Shown piece by piece: positions 54,094 through 64,000 of a stretch of DNA of 64,000 bases. The stretch is from Rhodanobacteraceae bacterium. Lineage in GTDB: Bacteria; Pseudomonadota; Gammaproteobacteria; Xanthomonadales; Rhodanobacteraceae. The notes below the pieces were generated by a model. That model saw only the letters and a list, made by a program, of their open reading frames with translations, did no database searches and had not been told where the DNA came from. A program made the position numbers and the translations under genes. The stretch lies in NCBI GenBank assembly GCA_009996615.1, contig JAACZU010000016.1, positions 1-64,000 of the forward strand, written 5' to 3'. Numbering within the stretch: position 1 is the first letter of the stretch; every line of letters begins with the position of its first letter.

Positions 54094-54560
54094 CAGCGCG
54101 CGACCTCGGCGCAAAGCATCTCGGCTTCGGCTGCGAGCTGGTCGCCGACGAAGGCGCGGCCCTGGAACTGGCTCATGTTGCGCATCGAGCGCTTGTGCTC
54201 GACCTCCAGGCGCAACTGGTCGCCCGGCACGACGGTGCGGTTGAAGCGCGCGTTGTCGACCTTGACCAGGTAGAACACGGCCGGCTTGGCCGCCTCGTGC
54301 GGCACCGACAGCTTGATCATCACGCCGGCTGCCTGCGCCATCGCCTCCACGATCAGCACGCCCGGCATGACCGGGTGGCCCGGGAAATGGCCCTGGAAGA
54401 ACGGTTCGTTGATGGTGACGTTCTTCAGCGCGGTCACGCGCTTGCCTGGCTCGAGCGCGACGATGCGGTCGAGCAGCAGGAACGGATAGCGGTGCGGCAG
54501 GATCGCCGCGATCTGCTCGACGCCGATCGGGAGCTGCAGCGCGGCGGGGTGTTCGTTCAT
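54093..54560 (-). CDS. fabZ: 3-hydroxyacyl-ACP dehydratase
   Basis: [37 protein letters not shown]. Confidence 0.96.
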   Translation of the reverse strand: MNEHPAALQLPIGVEQIAAILPHRYPFLLLDRIVALEPGKRVTALKNVTINEPFFQGHFPGHPVMPGVLIVEAMAQAAGVMIKLSVPHEAAKPAVFYLVKVDNARFNRTVVPGDQLRLEVEHKRSMRNMSQFQGRAFVGDQLAAEAEMLCAEVAR

Positions 54561-55582
54561 GGGTCTTCTTCCTTCCCGGCGGCGCCGACGCGCCGCGCGA
54601 TTTCGTCCAGGTGCCTGAAGCGCGCCGCGTTGCGCCGCCACAGCCGGTTCGGCTGGATCGGCGTGCCGGACGAGTATTCGCCGGGCTCGCGGAGCGAATG
54701 CGTGACCAGGCTCATTGCGGTCACGGTGACGCGATCGGCCAGGCTCAAATGACCGAGTATGCCAGCGCCGCCGCCGATCAGGCAGTATCGCCCGATCGTG
54801 GCGCTGCCGGCGACGGCGGCGCAGCCGGCCAGCGCGCTGTGCGCGCCGATGCGGACGTTGTGCGCGATCTGGATCTGGTTGTCGAGGCGCACGTCCTCCT
54901 CGAGCACGGTGTCGCCGAGCGCGCCGCGGTCGATGGTGGTGTTGGCGCCGATCTCGCAGTCGTCGCCGACGACGACGCCGCCGAGCTGCGGCACCTTGAT
55001 CCAATGGTCGCGATCGAACGCGAGGCCGAAGCCGTCGGCGCCGAGTACCGCGCCGGGATGGACCAGCACGCGCTTGCCGAGCGTGACGTCCTGCACCAGC
55101 GTCACGCGCGCGACCAGGCGCGATTGCGCGCCGACCGCGCAGTCGCGGCCGACGATGCAATGCGGCCCGAGCACCGCGCCGTCGTCGACGCGCGCGCCGT
55201 CCTCGATCACGCAGTACGGGCCGATGCTGGCGCCGGCGGCGATCGTGGCGGTGGCGGCGACGACCGCGCTGGGGTGGATGCCGGGCGCGGCGGCCGGCTG
55301 GCGTTCGTACAGCGCGGCGATCTTCGCGAACGCGACGTATGGGTCGCGCGCGATCAGGCAGGAGCCGTCCCAGGCGTCCGCGTCGGCTTCGCGCAGCACC
55401 ACGGCGGCAGCCTGCGTCTGCGCCAGCTGCGCGCGGTAGCGCGGGTTGGCGAGGAAGCCGAGCTGCGTCGGACCGGCTTGCGCCAGCGTGGCGACGCCGG
55501 CGATCGGCTGCTGGGGATCGCCGCGCATCGCGAGCTCGAAGCGCGCGGCGAGCTGGCCGAGGGTGAAGGTCGCGGTGGTCAT
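54557..55582 (-). CDS. lpxD: UDP-3-O-acylglucosamine N-acyltransferase
   Basis: Hexapeptide repeats; [30 protein letters not shown]. Confidence 0.95.
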   Translation of the reverse strand: MTTATFTLGQLAARFELAMRGDPQQPIAGVATLAQAGPTQLGFLANPRYRAQLAQTQAAAVVLREADADAWDGSCLIARDPYVAFAKIAALYERQPAAAPGIHPSAVVAATATIAAGASIGPYCVIEDGARVDDGAVLGPHCIVGRDCAVGAQSRLVARVTLVQDVTLGKRVLVHPGAVLGADGFGLAFDRDHWIKVPQLGGVVVGDDCEIGANTTIDRGALGDTVLEEDVRLDNQIQIAHNVRIGAHSALAGCAAVAGSATIGRYCLIGGGAGILGHLSLADRVTVTAMSLVTHSLREPGEYSSGTPIQPNRLWRRNAARFRHLDEIARRVGAAGKEEDP

Positions 55583-56130
55583 GGCGTGGACGCTTTCGGC
55601 GGCTGGCGGCGCAGGCGTTCGAGGATGCGCTCGGTCACGTCGACGCGCGGGCTGGCGTAGACGACCGGGCTCGGCACGATCAGGTCGAAGCCCTGCTCGC
55701 GCGCGAACTCAACCACCGCATCGTTGATCTCGCGCCAGCTGCGGTCGAGTTCCTGGTCGCTGCGCGTCTTCAACTCGGCGCGCAGGTTGTCGCGGTTGCG
55801 CTTGATCGAGCGGTCGAGTGCGTCGATCTCGCGCTGCAGCGCGTCGGCGTCCGCCTTCGGCAGCGTCGCGGCGGTGCGCGCCTGGCGCGCGCGCAGCTCG
55901 GCGGCGCGCTGCTCGTCGGCCTTCAGCGCGGCGTCGCGCGCGGCGAATTCACGCTCGAGCTTCTGCCGCCCGGCAAGCACCTGCGGCGCACTGTCGAGCA
56001 GGCGCTTCATGTCGACGTAGCCGATCTTCGTCGCTGCAGGCGTCTGCGCGTGCGCGCCGCCGGCAAGGGCCAGCGTCGAGGCGAGCAGCATCGCTAGCAA
56101 ACGGCCCGATGCTGATGCTGGCTGCGCCAT
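55579..56130 (-). CDS. skp: OmpH/Skp family periplasmic chaperone
   Basis: Signal peptide; KIGYVDMKRLLDSAPQVLAGRQKLEREFAARD. Confidence 0.88.
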   Translation of the reverse strand: MAQPASASGRLLAMLLASTLALAGGAHAQTPAATKIGYVDMKRLLDSAPQVLAGRQKLEREFAARDAALKADEQRAAELRARQARTAATLPKADADALQREIDALDRSIKRNRDNLRAELKTRSDQELDRSWREINDAVVEFAREQGFDLIVPSPVVYASPRVDVTERILERLRRQPPKASTP

Positions 56131-56179
56131 CCGGCGTCTTCCTCGTTGCTGCGCCGTCCCCGGTGGACCTCGGTGTGGA

Positions 56180-58576
56180 TCAGAAGGTGTTGCCGAACGT
56201 GAACTGGATCATCTCGGTGTCGTCGCCGGGCTTCTTGCGGATCGGCTTGGCGAAGTTGATCACGATCGGGCCGACCGGTGCGCGCCACTGGAACGAGATG
56301 CCGGTGGACGCACGCAGCTCGCTGGCGCTCCAGCTCTTGTAGGGCTTGCAGGCGTCGAGCGTGCAGAGGGTGTTCTTGAACACGTTGCCGACGTCGACGA
56401 ACCAGGTCAGGCGCGTGCTGTCGTCGTTCTCCTTCATGAACGGCGTCGGGAAGATCACCTCGGCCGAGGCGACCGTCTTGAACGCGCCGCCGAGCGGCAG
56501 GCGGCAGTACTTGTTCGACGGCGGACAGTTGGTCGGGTCGAACACCGTGTACGGGCCGAGCGTGTTGTCGCGGAAGCCACGCACGTCGGAGACGCCACCG
56601 GCATAGAAATTCTCGAAGAACGGCAGGCCGCCGAGGTTGGCGATGTAGCGCGGGTGGTCCGCCGGCAGCACGCTCTTGGGCGCGTTCCAGGTGTCGCCGT
56701 AGCCGACCATGAAGTGGCCGTAGAAGGTCAGGCTGTCGGTCATGCGCAGGTACTGCGCGAAGCGGTAGTTGATCTTGTAGTACTCGACCGTCGAGCCCGG
56801 CAGCGTCGCTTCCAGCGACAGCGACTGCAGCGAGCCGCGGGTCGGGTTCCAGTAGCGGTTGCGCGTGTCGTGCGCCCACGACAGCTGCATGTTCCAGGTG
56901 TGGAACGTGCGGTGGCCGAGGTTGTCGATGTAGTCGACGATGTTCTGCGGCGTGCCGTAGTAGGCCGTGATGCCGGTCTTGCTGACGCCGAGCTGGGTGT
57001 TGATCGTGTCCGACTCGGTGATCGGCAAGCTCGCGTAGATGTTGAACGCGTCGGTGTTGCTGAGGTAGCTGGCGATGTTCTGCTCGCTCGCGTCCAGCTC
57101 GGTGTGCTGGATGTCGTAGCCGATGCCGATGCCGTCGTCGGTCAGGTACGGCTCGTAGTAGGACAGCTGGTAGCGCTGCAGGTACGAGCTGCGCATGGCC
57201 GACACCGACACGCGGTCGCCGCTGCCGAAGAAGTTGTTCTGCGTCACCGCGACGCTGCCGATCAGACCCTGCAGCTGCGAGTAGCCGAGGCCGAACGTGA
57301 ACTGGCCGGAGTTTTGCTCCTCGACCGCGACGGCCAGGTCGACCTGGTCCTCGGTACCGGGCACCTTGGGCGTCTCGATCGACACGGTCTTGAAGTAGCC
57401 CAGGCGCTGCAGGCGGATCTTCGAGCGGTCGATCGCCGCTTGCGAATACCAGGCGCCTTCGAGCTGGCGCATCTCGCGGCGAAGCACCTCGTCCTCGGTA
57501 TGCGAGTTGCCCTTGAACACGATCTGGCGCACGTAGACGCGCTTGCCCGGATCGATGAAGAAGTTGATGCCGACGGTGCGCTTTTCCTTGTCGATCGCCG
57601 GCAGCGGCTGCACTTCGGCGAACGCGTAGCCGATGTTGGACAGCGCCGCAGTGATCGCGTCGACCGACTGCTCGACCTTCTTGCGCGAGAACACGTCGCC
57701 GGCCTTGGCCTGGATCATCTTGCGCAGGTCGTCTTCCTTGAGCACCAGCGTGCCGGTCAGCTTGATGTCGCTGATCGTGTAGACCTCGCCTTCCTTGATG
57801 TTGGCGACGACGTACATCTTGCGCTTGTCGGGGCTGATCGAGACCTGGGTCGACTCGACGTTGAAGTCGGCGTAGCCGCGGTCCATGTAGTAGGACTGCA
57901 GCTTCTCGAGGTCGCCGGACAGCTTTTCGCGCGAGTACTGGTCGTCCTTGGAGTACCAGGAGGTCCAGTTCGAGGTATCGGACTCGAATTCCTCGCGGAT
58001 CGCCTTGTCCGGGAAGGTGGTGTTGCCGACGATGTTCAGGTGTTTGATCTTCGCCGCCTTGCCTTCGGCGATGTTGATCGCGATCTCGATGCGGTTGCGG
58101 TCGAGGTTGACGGTGGCGGTCTTGACCGAGACGTTGTACTTGCCGCGGTTGTAGTACTGGCGGGTCAGCTCGCTCTGTACCTCGGCCAGCTTGAGCGGAT
58201 CGTACGACTCGCCCTCGGCCAGGCCGATGCCCTTGAGGCCCTTGAGCAGGTCTTCTTCCTTGAGGTCCTTGTTGCCGCGGATCGCGATCTTGCTGATCTG
58301 CGGGCGCTCCTTCACGGTCACGACGAGGATGTCGCCCTGGCGGCCGAGCTGCACGTCGTTGAAGAAGCCGGTCTTGTACAGCGCGCGGATCGCCTGCTCG
58401 GCGCGGTCAGGCGTCAGCGCGTCGCCCTTCTCGACCGGCAGGTAGGTGAACACCGTGCCCGCGGCGATGCGCGACAGGCCGTCGATGCGGATGTCGGAGA
58501 TCGTGAACGTGTCGAATGCGGAGGCGTGGCGCGCGGCGAGAAAGGCGAGCAGGAAAACAGCGGCAATACGCTTCAT
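56180..58576 (-). CDS. bamA: outer membrane assembly factor BamA
   Basis: POTRA repeats (FTISDIRIDGLSRIAAGTVFTYLPV); C-terminal barrel ending FTFGNTF. Confidence 0.96.
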   Translation of the reverse strand: MKRIAAVFLLAFLAARHASAFDTFTISDIRIDGLSRIAAGTVFTYLPVEKGDALTPDRAEQAIRALYKTGFFNDVQLGRQGDILVVTVKERPQISKIAIRGNKDLKEEDLLKGLKGIGLAEGESYDPLKLAEVQSELTRQYYNRGKYNVSVKTATVNLDRNRIEIAINIAEGKAAKIKHLNIVGNTTFPDKAIREEFESDTSNWTSWYSKDDQYSREKLSGDLEKLQSYYMDRGYADFNVESTQVSISPDKRKMYVVANIKEGEVYTISDIKLTGTLVLKEDDLRKMIQAKAGDVFSRKKVEQSVDAITAALSNIGYAFAEVQPLPAIDKEKRTVGINFFIDPGKRVYVRQIVFKGNSHTEDEVLRREMRQLEGAWYSQAAIDRSKIRLQRLGYFKTVSIETPKVPGTEDQVDLAVAVEEQNSGQFTFGLGYSQLQGLIGSVAVTQNNFFGSGDRVSVSAMRSSYLQRYQLSYYEPYLTDDGIGIGYDIQHTELDASEQNIASYLSNTDAFNIYASLPITESDTINTQLGVSKTGITAYYGTPQNIVDYIDNLGHRTFHTWNMQLSWAHDTRNRYWNPTRGSLQSLSLEATLPGSTVEYYKINYRFAQYLRMTDSLTFYGHFMVGYGDTWNAPKSVLPADHPRYIANLGGLPFFENFYAGGVSDVRGFRDNTLGPYTVFDPTNCPPSNKYCRLPLGGAFKTVASAEVIFPTPFMKENDDSTRLTWFVDVGNVFKNTLCTLDACKPYKSWSASELRASTGISFQWRAPVGPIVINFAKPIRKKPGDDTEMIQFTFGNTF

Positions 58577-58655
58577 CGTCACTTCCGTCTGGGCATCGTG
58601 GGGCCCGCGACGGGTACTGCCGCGGCCTGGTGTTTGTTTCGGGGCAGAACCGCGA

Positions 58656-60020
58656 TCAGGATGCGATCCGCAGGATGTCGTTGTAGAACGCCAGGCCCAT
58701 CAAGGCCATCAGCAGGGTCAGACCGACATACTGACCGGCGATCTGCGCACGCTCACTGACCGGACTGCCCTTTAACAGTTCGATAAGGTAATACAGCAGA
58801 TGGCCGCCGTCCAAGATCGGGATCGGCAGCAGGTTCAGGATCGCCAGGCTGAGCGAGATGATCGCCAGGAAGTTCAGGAACCAGGCCGGCCCGAGCTGGG
58901 CCGAGCTGTTGGCGACCTGGGCGATCGTGATCACGCCGGAGAGGTTCTTCAGCGAGGCCTGCCCGGTGACCATGCGGCGGAGCATGCCGAGCGTCTCGGT
59001 GCTGCGCTGCCAGGTCTCGGCCAGCGCCTTTGGCACTGCCGCCAGCGGGCCGTAGTGCAGGGTCGCGTCGTATTTCGCCTCGACCGGCTGCGGCGCGATG
59101 CCGAGCAGCCAGGCCGGCGCCTTGCCGTCGTCGCGTGCGGCCGGGTTGCGTTCCGGTGTAGCCGGCAGCTCGTGCCGCTGGCCGGCGCGCTCGATCGCGA
59201 GCAGCAGCGGGTGGTCGGCGCTGGCCTGCTGCTGGATCGCCGCCGGCACGTCGCGCCAGTCGGCGATCTTCGTCTCGCCGATCGCGAGGATGCGGTCGCC
59301 CGGCTGCAGGCCGGCGCGCGCCGCGGCGCTGTCCGGCGAGACCGTGCCGATCACCGGCGGCACCGCCCACTGGCGCGGCGCCAGGCCGATCTCGCGGTAC
59401 AGCGCCTGCTCGTCGAGGTCGCGCGGCAGCTTCGAGAGCGGCAGCGTGCGCTGGCGTTCGGTGCCGCCGGCGTCGACCACGCTGAGCTTGAGGTCGTGGC
59501 GGTCCATGCCGGCCTGCATCACGAGCAGGCTGGCGTCGGTCCAGGTCTCGACCGGCGTGCCGCCGACCGCGGTGATGCGGTCGCCGGCCTGGAAGCCGGC
59601 GCTGGCGGCGATGTGGTCGACCGGGCCGAGCACCGGCTGGTAGTCCGGCTTGCCGATCACGAACATCAGCCAGAACGCGGCCAGCGTGAAGACCAGGTTG
59701 AATGCCGGGCCGGCGGCGGCGATCGCCATGCGCTGGCCGACCGGCTTGCGGTTGAACGCGCGGTCGAGTTCGGCCGCGTCGACCGCGCCCTCGCGCTCGT
59801 CGAGCATCTTGACGTAGCCGCCGAGCGGGATCGCCGCGATCGCGAATTCGGTGCCGTGGCGGTCGCGGCGCGACCACAGCGCCTTGCCGAAGCCGACCGA
59901 GAACTTCAGCACCTTCACGCCGCAGCGGCGCGCGACGACGAAGTGGCCGAATTCATGGAAGGTGACGAGCAGGCCGAGCGTGACCAGCAGCCACCAGACG
60001 GAACCGAAGAATTCGTTCAT
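58656..60020 (-). CDS. rseP: RIP metalloprotease RseP
   Basis: TFHEFGHFVVARRCGVKVLKFSVGFG (HExxH), PDZ regions, LNLLPIPILDGGHL. Confidence 0.95.
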   Translation of the reverse strand: MNEFFGSVWWLLVTLGLLVTFHEFGHFVVARRCGVKVLKFSVGFGKALWSRRDRHGTEFAIAAIPLGGYVKMLDEREGAVDAAELDRAFNRKPVGQRMAIAAAGPAFNLVFTLAAFWLMFVIGKPDYQPVLGPVDHIAASAGFQAGDRITAVGGTPVETWTDASLLVMQAGMDRHDLKLSVVDAGGTERQRTLPLSKLPRDLDEQALYREIGLAPRQWAVPPVIGTVSPDSAAARAGLQPGDRILAIGETKIADWRDVPAAIQQQASADHPLLLAIERAGQRHELPATPERNPAARDDGKAPAWLLGIAPQPVEAKYDATLHYGPLAAVPKALAETWQRSTETLGMLRRMVTGQASLKNLSGVITIAQVANSSAQLGPAWFLNFLAIISLSLAILNLLPIPILDGGHLLYYLIELLKGSPVSERAQIAGQYVGLTLLMALMGLAFYNDILRIAS

Positions 60021-60023
60021 TGC

Positions 60024-60190
60024 GAGACGGGAATCGGGATTGGGGAATCGGGAATCGGGTGTCCGGAGCCGTGATGGGGCGAGGCAAGGTGAGGCTGGAA
60101 CATCGACATGCTGGGCACCAAGGCACTCGGGCTCAGGTTTCGGTGCGCCGGCGCCGTTCCTATTCCCGATTCCCAATTCCCAATTCCCGG
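60024..60190. repeat. GGGAATC-type inverted repeat between rseP and dxr
   Basis: gggaatcgggattggggaatcgggaatcggg / attcccgattcccaattcccaattcccgg. Confidence 0.85.
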
Positions 60191-61350
60191 ATGATACGTT
60201 GGGCTTGCCGACGCGCAGTTAAATCGGCGTCAAGCAACGTCGCGAGATCGCTGGCCGGTGCCGACGGCAGCGCTTCGAGGCAGCGTTCGATCGTCTGCGC
60301 GATCGCCAGGAACGGCAGGCGATGGTCGAGGAACGCGGCGACCGCTTCCTCGTTGGCGGCGTTCAGGGTCGTCGTCGCGGTGCCGCCGGCGCGCAGCGCC
60401 TGGTAGGCCAACGCGAGGCAGCGGAACGTGGCCAGGTCGGGCGCCTCGAAGTCGAGCCGCGCGAGCGCGAGCAGGTCCAGTGGTGCGACGCCGGTCTCGA
60501 CGCGCTCGGGCCAGGCCAGGCCGTAGGCGATCGCGGTGCGCATGTCCGGGTTGCCGAGCTGCGCCAGCACCGAGCCGTCGACGTACTCGACCAGCGAATG
60601 CACGATGCTCTGCCGGTGCACGACCACGTCGATGCGCTCGGCCGGCGCGTCGAACAGGTAATGCGCCTCGATGACCTCCAGGCCCTTGTTCATCAAGGTG
60701 GCCGAATCGACCGAGATCTTGCGGCCCATGCGCCAGTTCGGGTGCGCGCAGGCGCGCTCGGGCGTGACGTCGGCGAGGTCGGCGACGGTGAGGCCACGGA
60801 ACGGACCACCCGAGGCGGTCAGCAGCAGGCGCCGCACGCCAGCGCGACCGAGGTCCGGGCGGCCACCGGGCAGGCACTGGAACACCGCGTTGTGCTCCGA
60901 ATCGAGCGGCAGCAGCTCGCCGCCGCCCTCGGCCAGCGCGGCCAGCAGCAGCGGGCCGGCCATCACGATCGCTTCCTTGTTGGCCAGCAGCAGGCGCTTG
61001 CCGGCGCGCGCGGCGGCCAGCGTAGACTCCAGCCCGGCCGCGCCGACGATCGCCGCGACCACGGTGTCGCAGTGCGTGCCGCTGGCCGCTTCGACCAGCG
61101 CGTCCGCCCCGGCCGCGACGCGGCAGGCGACGCCGGCGGCGGCGAGCCGCGCGCGCAGCTCGGCTTCGCGGGCTGGATCGGCGATCACCGCCAGCTCCGG
61201 ACGGAACTTCGTGCACAGCTCGGCCAGCGCGCTGACGCTGCGGTGCGCGGCCAGCGCGGTCACGCGGAAGCGGTCGGGATGGCGCGCGACGACGTCGAGC
61301 GTGCTCGCGCCGATCGAGCCGGTCGCGCCGAGGACCGCAATCTTCCTCAT
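60160..61350 (-). CDS. dxr: 1-deoxy-D-xylulose-5-phosphate reductoisomerase
   Basis: [50 protein letters not shown]-terminus LGIGNRE from the repeat. Confidence 0.96.
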   Translation of the reverse strand: MRKIAVLGATGSIGASTLDVVARHPDRFRVTALAAHRSVSALAELCTKFRPELAVIADPAREAELRARLAAAGVACRVAAGADALVEAASGTHCDTVVAAIVGAAGLESTLAAARAGKRLLLANKEAIVMAGPLLLAALAEGGGELLPLDSEHNAVFQCLPGGRPDLGRAGVRRLLLTASGGPFRGLTVADLADVTPERACAHPNWRMGRKISVDSATLMNKGLEVIEAHYLFDAPAERIDVVVHRQSIVHSLVEYVDGSVLAQLGNPDMRTAIAYGLAWPERVETGVAPLDLLALARLDFEAPDLATFRCLALAYQALRAGGTATTTLNAANEEAVAAFLDHRLPFLAIAQTIERCLEALPSAPASDLATLLDADLTARRQAQRIIRELGIGNRE

Positions 61351-61363
61351 GACCCGGATGTCC

Positions 61364-62194
61364 TCACGGGCCGAACGCGAGGTCGAGCAGCGCCTTGCCG
61401 GCGGCGAACACCGGCAGCGCCGCGAACAGGCTGTCGAAGCGGTCGAGCAGGCCGCCGTGGCCGGGAATCAGTACGCCCGAGTCCTTCACGTTGGCCTGGC
61501 GCTTGAGCAGGCTTTCGAACAGGTCGCCGACGATCGAGGCGACCACGATCAGCAGTCCCAGCGCGACCAGCGCGGCCAGCGCGACGCCGCGCTGGCCGAG
61601 CAGCCAGCCGCCGGCCAGCGCCAGCAGCGCGGCGCCCGCCAGCGCGCCCCAGGCGCCGGCGCGCGTCTTGTTCGGGCTGATGCGCGGCGCGAGCTTGGTC
61701 GTGCCAAAGCGCTTGCCGGCGAAGTAGGCGGCGGTGTCCGCCATCCAGGTCAGCATCAGTGCGAGCAGCGCCCAGGCATGGCCGCGGTCGGCGCCGCCGT
61801 GGATCTCGATCAGGGCGAGCCAGGCCGGCAGGATCGCGAGCTCGCCGGCGGCGAGCTTGATCAGCGCGTTCTCGCGCGTCGGCGCCGCGCCCCAGGCGAG
61901 GTTGCGCATCCACGCCAGCGCGAGCAGCCACCAGGCGAGGCCGGCGCCGATCACCCACCACGCCGCATCCTGCCCGCGCAGCTGCCACAGCAGCACGAGC
62001 AGGCCGGCGTTGACGGCCAGGATGGCGCCGCGCAGCGGGCGCGAGGACAGGCCGGCCAGGCGCGCCCATTCCCACAGCGCGAGCAGCGACAGCACGCCGA
62101 GCACTGAGGCCAGCACCGCGGTCGGCAGGAACAGGATGATCGCGACCCCGATCGGGGCCAGCACCAGGGCGGTCAGGGTACGTTGCTTGAGCAT
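61364..62194 (-). CDS. cdsA: phosphatidate cytidylyltransferase
   Basis: Multi-[64 protein letters not shown]. Confidence 0.95.
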   Translation of the reverse strand: MLKQRTLTALVLAPIGVAIILFLPTAVLASVLGVLSLLALWEWARLAGLSSRPLRGAILAVNAGLLVLLWQLRGQDAAWWVIGAGLAWWLLALAWMRNLAWGAAPTRENALIKLAAGELAILPAWLALIEIHGGADRGHAWALLALMLTWMADTAAYFAGKRFGTTKLAPRISPNKTRAGAWGALAGAALLALAGGWLLGQRGVALAALVALGLLIVVASIVGDLFESLLKRQANVKDSGVLIPGHGGLLDRFDSLFAALPVFAAGKALLDLAFGP

Positions 62195-62210
62195 GCGCAG
62201 GGCCTTGCCG

Positions 62211-62951
62211 TCAGCCGATCGCGCGCGCTTGCGCGGAGGTCAGGCCGTAGCGGCGCTCGCGGCGTGCGAACTCGGCCAGCGCGGCGTCGAGCACGGCGGC
62301 ATCGACGTCCGGCCACAGCGTGTCGGTGAAGTACAGCTCGGCGTAGGCGGTCTGCCAGAGCAGGAAATTGCTGATGCGCATCTCGCCTCCGGTGCGGATG
62401 AAGAGGTCGACCGGCGGCTGGTCGGCCAGGCAGACGTGGCGGGCAAACACGGTTTCGTCGATCGTGGCCGGATCGAGCTCGCCGCGCGCCGCGGCGGTCG
62501 CCAGCGCGCGCGCGGCCTGCGCGATGTCCCAGCGGCCGCCGTAGTTGACCGCGATGTTGAGCTGCAGCGAGGCGTTGCCGGCAGTGCGCTGCATCGCCGC
62601 GTGCATGCGCTGGGCCAGTTCCGGCGCGAACGCGCCGAGCTCGCCGACGAAGCGCACGCGCACGTCGTTGGCGGCGAGCTCGTCGACCTCGCGGTCGAGC
62701 GCCTTCAAAAACAGCTGCATCAGCGCGCCGACTTCCTCGTCCGGCCGCTTCCAGTTCTCGCTCGAGAACGCGAACAGGGTCAGCGCCGCGATGCCGCGGC
62801 GGCGGCAGAACTCGATCGCCGCGCGCACCGCCTTCTGGCCTTCGCGGTGGCCGAGGCTGCGCGGCAGGTGGCGGCGCTCGGCCCAGCGGCCGTTGCCGTC
62901 CATGACGATCGCGATGTGGCGCGGGACGCGCGCGGCGGCATCTGGAACCAT
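62211..62951 (-). CDS. uppS: isoprenyl (undecaprenyl) diphosphate synthase
   Basis: HIAIVMDGNGRWAERRHLPRSLGHREGQKA; DLFIRTGGEMRISNFLLWQ. Confidence 0.96.
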   Translation of the reverse strand: MVPDAAARVPRHIAIVMDGNGRWAERRHLPRSLGHREGQKAVRAAIEFCRRRGIAALTLFAFSSENWKRPDEEVGALMQLFLKALDREVDELAANDVRVRFVGELGAFAPELAQRMHAAMQRTAGNASLQLNIAVNYGGRWDIAQAARALATAAARGELDPATIDETVFARHVCLADQPPVDLFIRTGGEMRISNFLLWQTAYAELYFTDTLWPDVDAAVLDAALAEFARRERRYGLTSAQARAIG

Positions 62952-62959
62952 GCTTCACA

Positions 62960-62985
62960 CTGTAGGAGCGGCTTCAGCCGCGACT
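62960..62985. repeat. GTAGGAGCGGCTTCAGCCGCG REP copy upstream of uppS
   Basis: GTAG head plus GCGGC-TTCA-GCCGC stem. Confidence 0.75.
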
Positions 62986-63105
62986 CGTTCGGTCGGCTCG
63001 GCGCGTCAGGCCGCACGTTGCGGGACGAAGACCGGTCGCGCGCGCAGGCCGGGCGGTGGGCTCGGGCCGGCGGGCGAATCCCGAGTCTCCGATGCAATCC
63101 CGGTC

Positions 63106-63663
63106 TTACATCGCCATCAACTCGTCTTCCTTCGCCTTGACCACGCCGTCGATGTCCTTGACGAACTTGTCGGTGAATTTCTGGATCTCGTCCTCGACGC
63201 GGCGCTCGTCGTCTTCGCTGATCTTCTTTTCCTTGAGCAGTTCCTTGGCCTGGTGCAGCGCGTCGCGGCGCACGTTGCGCACCGCGACCTTGGCGTTCTC
63301 GCCCTCGTGCGCGACGTGCTTGGACAGCTCCTTGCGGCGCTCCTCGGTCAGCGGCGGCAGGTTGATGCGGATCAGCGTGCCGACGGTGGTCGGCGTCAGC
63401 CCGAGGTCGGAGGCGAGGATCGCCTTCTCGATCGCGCCGACCATGTTCTTCTCGAACGGCGTGATCGTGATCGAGCGCGAGTCGGCGAGCGCGACGCTGG
63501 CGACCTGCGTGATCGGCGTGTCGGTGCCGTAGTAGGGGACCTTGAGCGGTTCGATCAGCGCCGTGCTGGCGCGACCGGTACGCAGGCGCGTGAGTTCCTG
63601 TCGAAGCGACTCGACGCTCTTCTGCATGCGCGTCTGCGCGTCCTTCTTGATGTTGTCGAGCAT
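63106..63663 (-). CDS. frr: ribosome recycling factor
   Basis: RMQKSVESLRQELTRLRTGRASTALIEPLKVPYYG. Confidence 0.97.
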   Translation of the reverse strand: MLDNIKKDAQTRMQKSVESLRQELTRLRTGRASTALIEPLKVPYYGTDTPITQVASVALADSRSITITPFEKNMVGAIEKAILASDLGLTPTTVGTLIRINLPPLTEERRKELSKHVAHEGENAKVAVRNVRRDALHQAKELLKEKKISEDDERRVEDEIQKFTDKFVKDIDGVVKAKEDELMAM

Positions 63664-63768
63664 GGCGCGGCCACCTGTCTGTATGGCAAGTTGGCCGGCG
63701 AGTATAGCAGCGCCTGCGCGGGCACTGGCCCGCCGCTGCGGAGCGACGGGGCCGCGGTGAGGCCGGTC

Positions 63769-64000
63769 TCATGCACGGGGCGAGGCGTCGGGCGGCTCGT
63801 GCATGACGGGGCCGAGCGCGGCACGCAACTCGTCGACTTCGCGTTCGAGGTCGCCGCCGCTGGCGGCCGTCGCGGCGAGCTCGGTCCGTATCAGCTCGCG
63901 CAGGCGCTGGCGCAGGCGATGCACCGCCACCGCCAGCGTGTTGCGGCGCAGCCGCAGTGCCTTGGCGAGCTCGGCGTAGTCGGCCTTGTCCGGCGCTTCG
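63769..64000 (-). CDS. ECF-like RNA polymerase sigma factor, C-terminal fragment (truncated at window edge)
   Basis: Translated minus strand EAPDKADYAELAKALRLRRNTLAVAVHRLRQRLRELIRTELAAT resembles sigma-70 region 4. Confidence 0.6.
   Translation of the reverse strand, partial: EAPDKADYAELAKALRLRRNTLAVAVHRLRQRLRELIRTELAATAASGGDLEREVDELRAALGPVMHEPPDASPRA

Overview
High-GC chromosomal window with gene content resembling the Xanthomonadaceae/Rhodanobacteraceae. About 39 genes can be supported. They include: a TPR protein (5'-truncated), an NRDE-family protein, a giant three-domain glycosyltransferase, PBP1B, a TPR lipoprotein, a YoaA/DinG-type helicase, three consecutive large secreted proteases (two tandem S8 subtilases and one HEWGH metalloprotease), sdaA, a glutaredoxin-like protein, a VOC protein, an APC permease, two membrane-type GTPases flanking a YceI-cytochrome b561-YceI module, a hybrid histidine kinase with Reg_prop propeller, GNAT, hemE, a small WGR protein, a TonB-dependent receptor, and two LtaS-like sulfatases. 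The right third is the envelope block rnhB-sulfatase-lpxB-lpxA-fabZ-lpxD-skp-bamA-rseP-dxr-cdsA-uppS-frr (minus strand), followed by a sigma-factor fragment. The best candidate for a novel system is a three-gene cassette at 44.77-49.20 kb: TIR-TM-TPR protein, small unknown protein, and SLOG-like protein with C-terminal TM segments. It has a CRP/Clp-like site upstream and looks like a Thoeris-like nucleotide-signalling module. The second theme is several dispersed palindromic repeat families (GTAG-headed REPs, GGGAATC-type inverted repeats, CCCTCCCCTTGAAGGGGAGGG palindromes). Some enter coding sequences: an in-frame insert and N-terminus in lpxB, the C-terminus of dxr, the N-terminus of the helicase, and a 25-bp duplication at the 3' end of the VOC gene. 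No rRNA, tRNA, CRISPR array or transposase gene was recognised. All calls are by reading the sequence; no database search was run.
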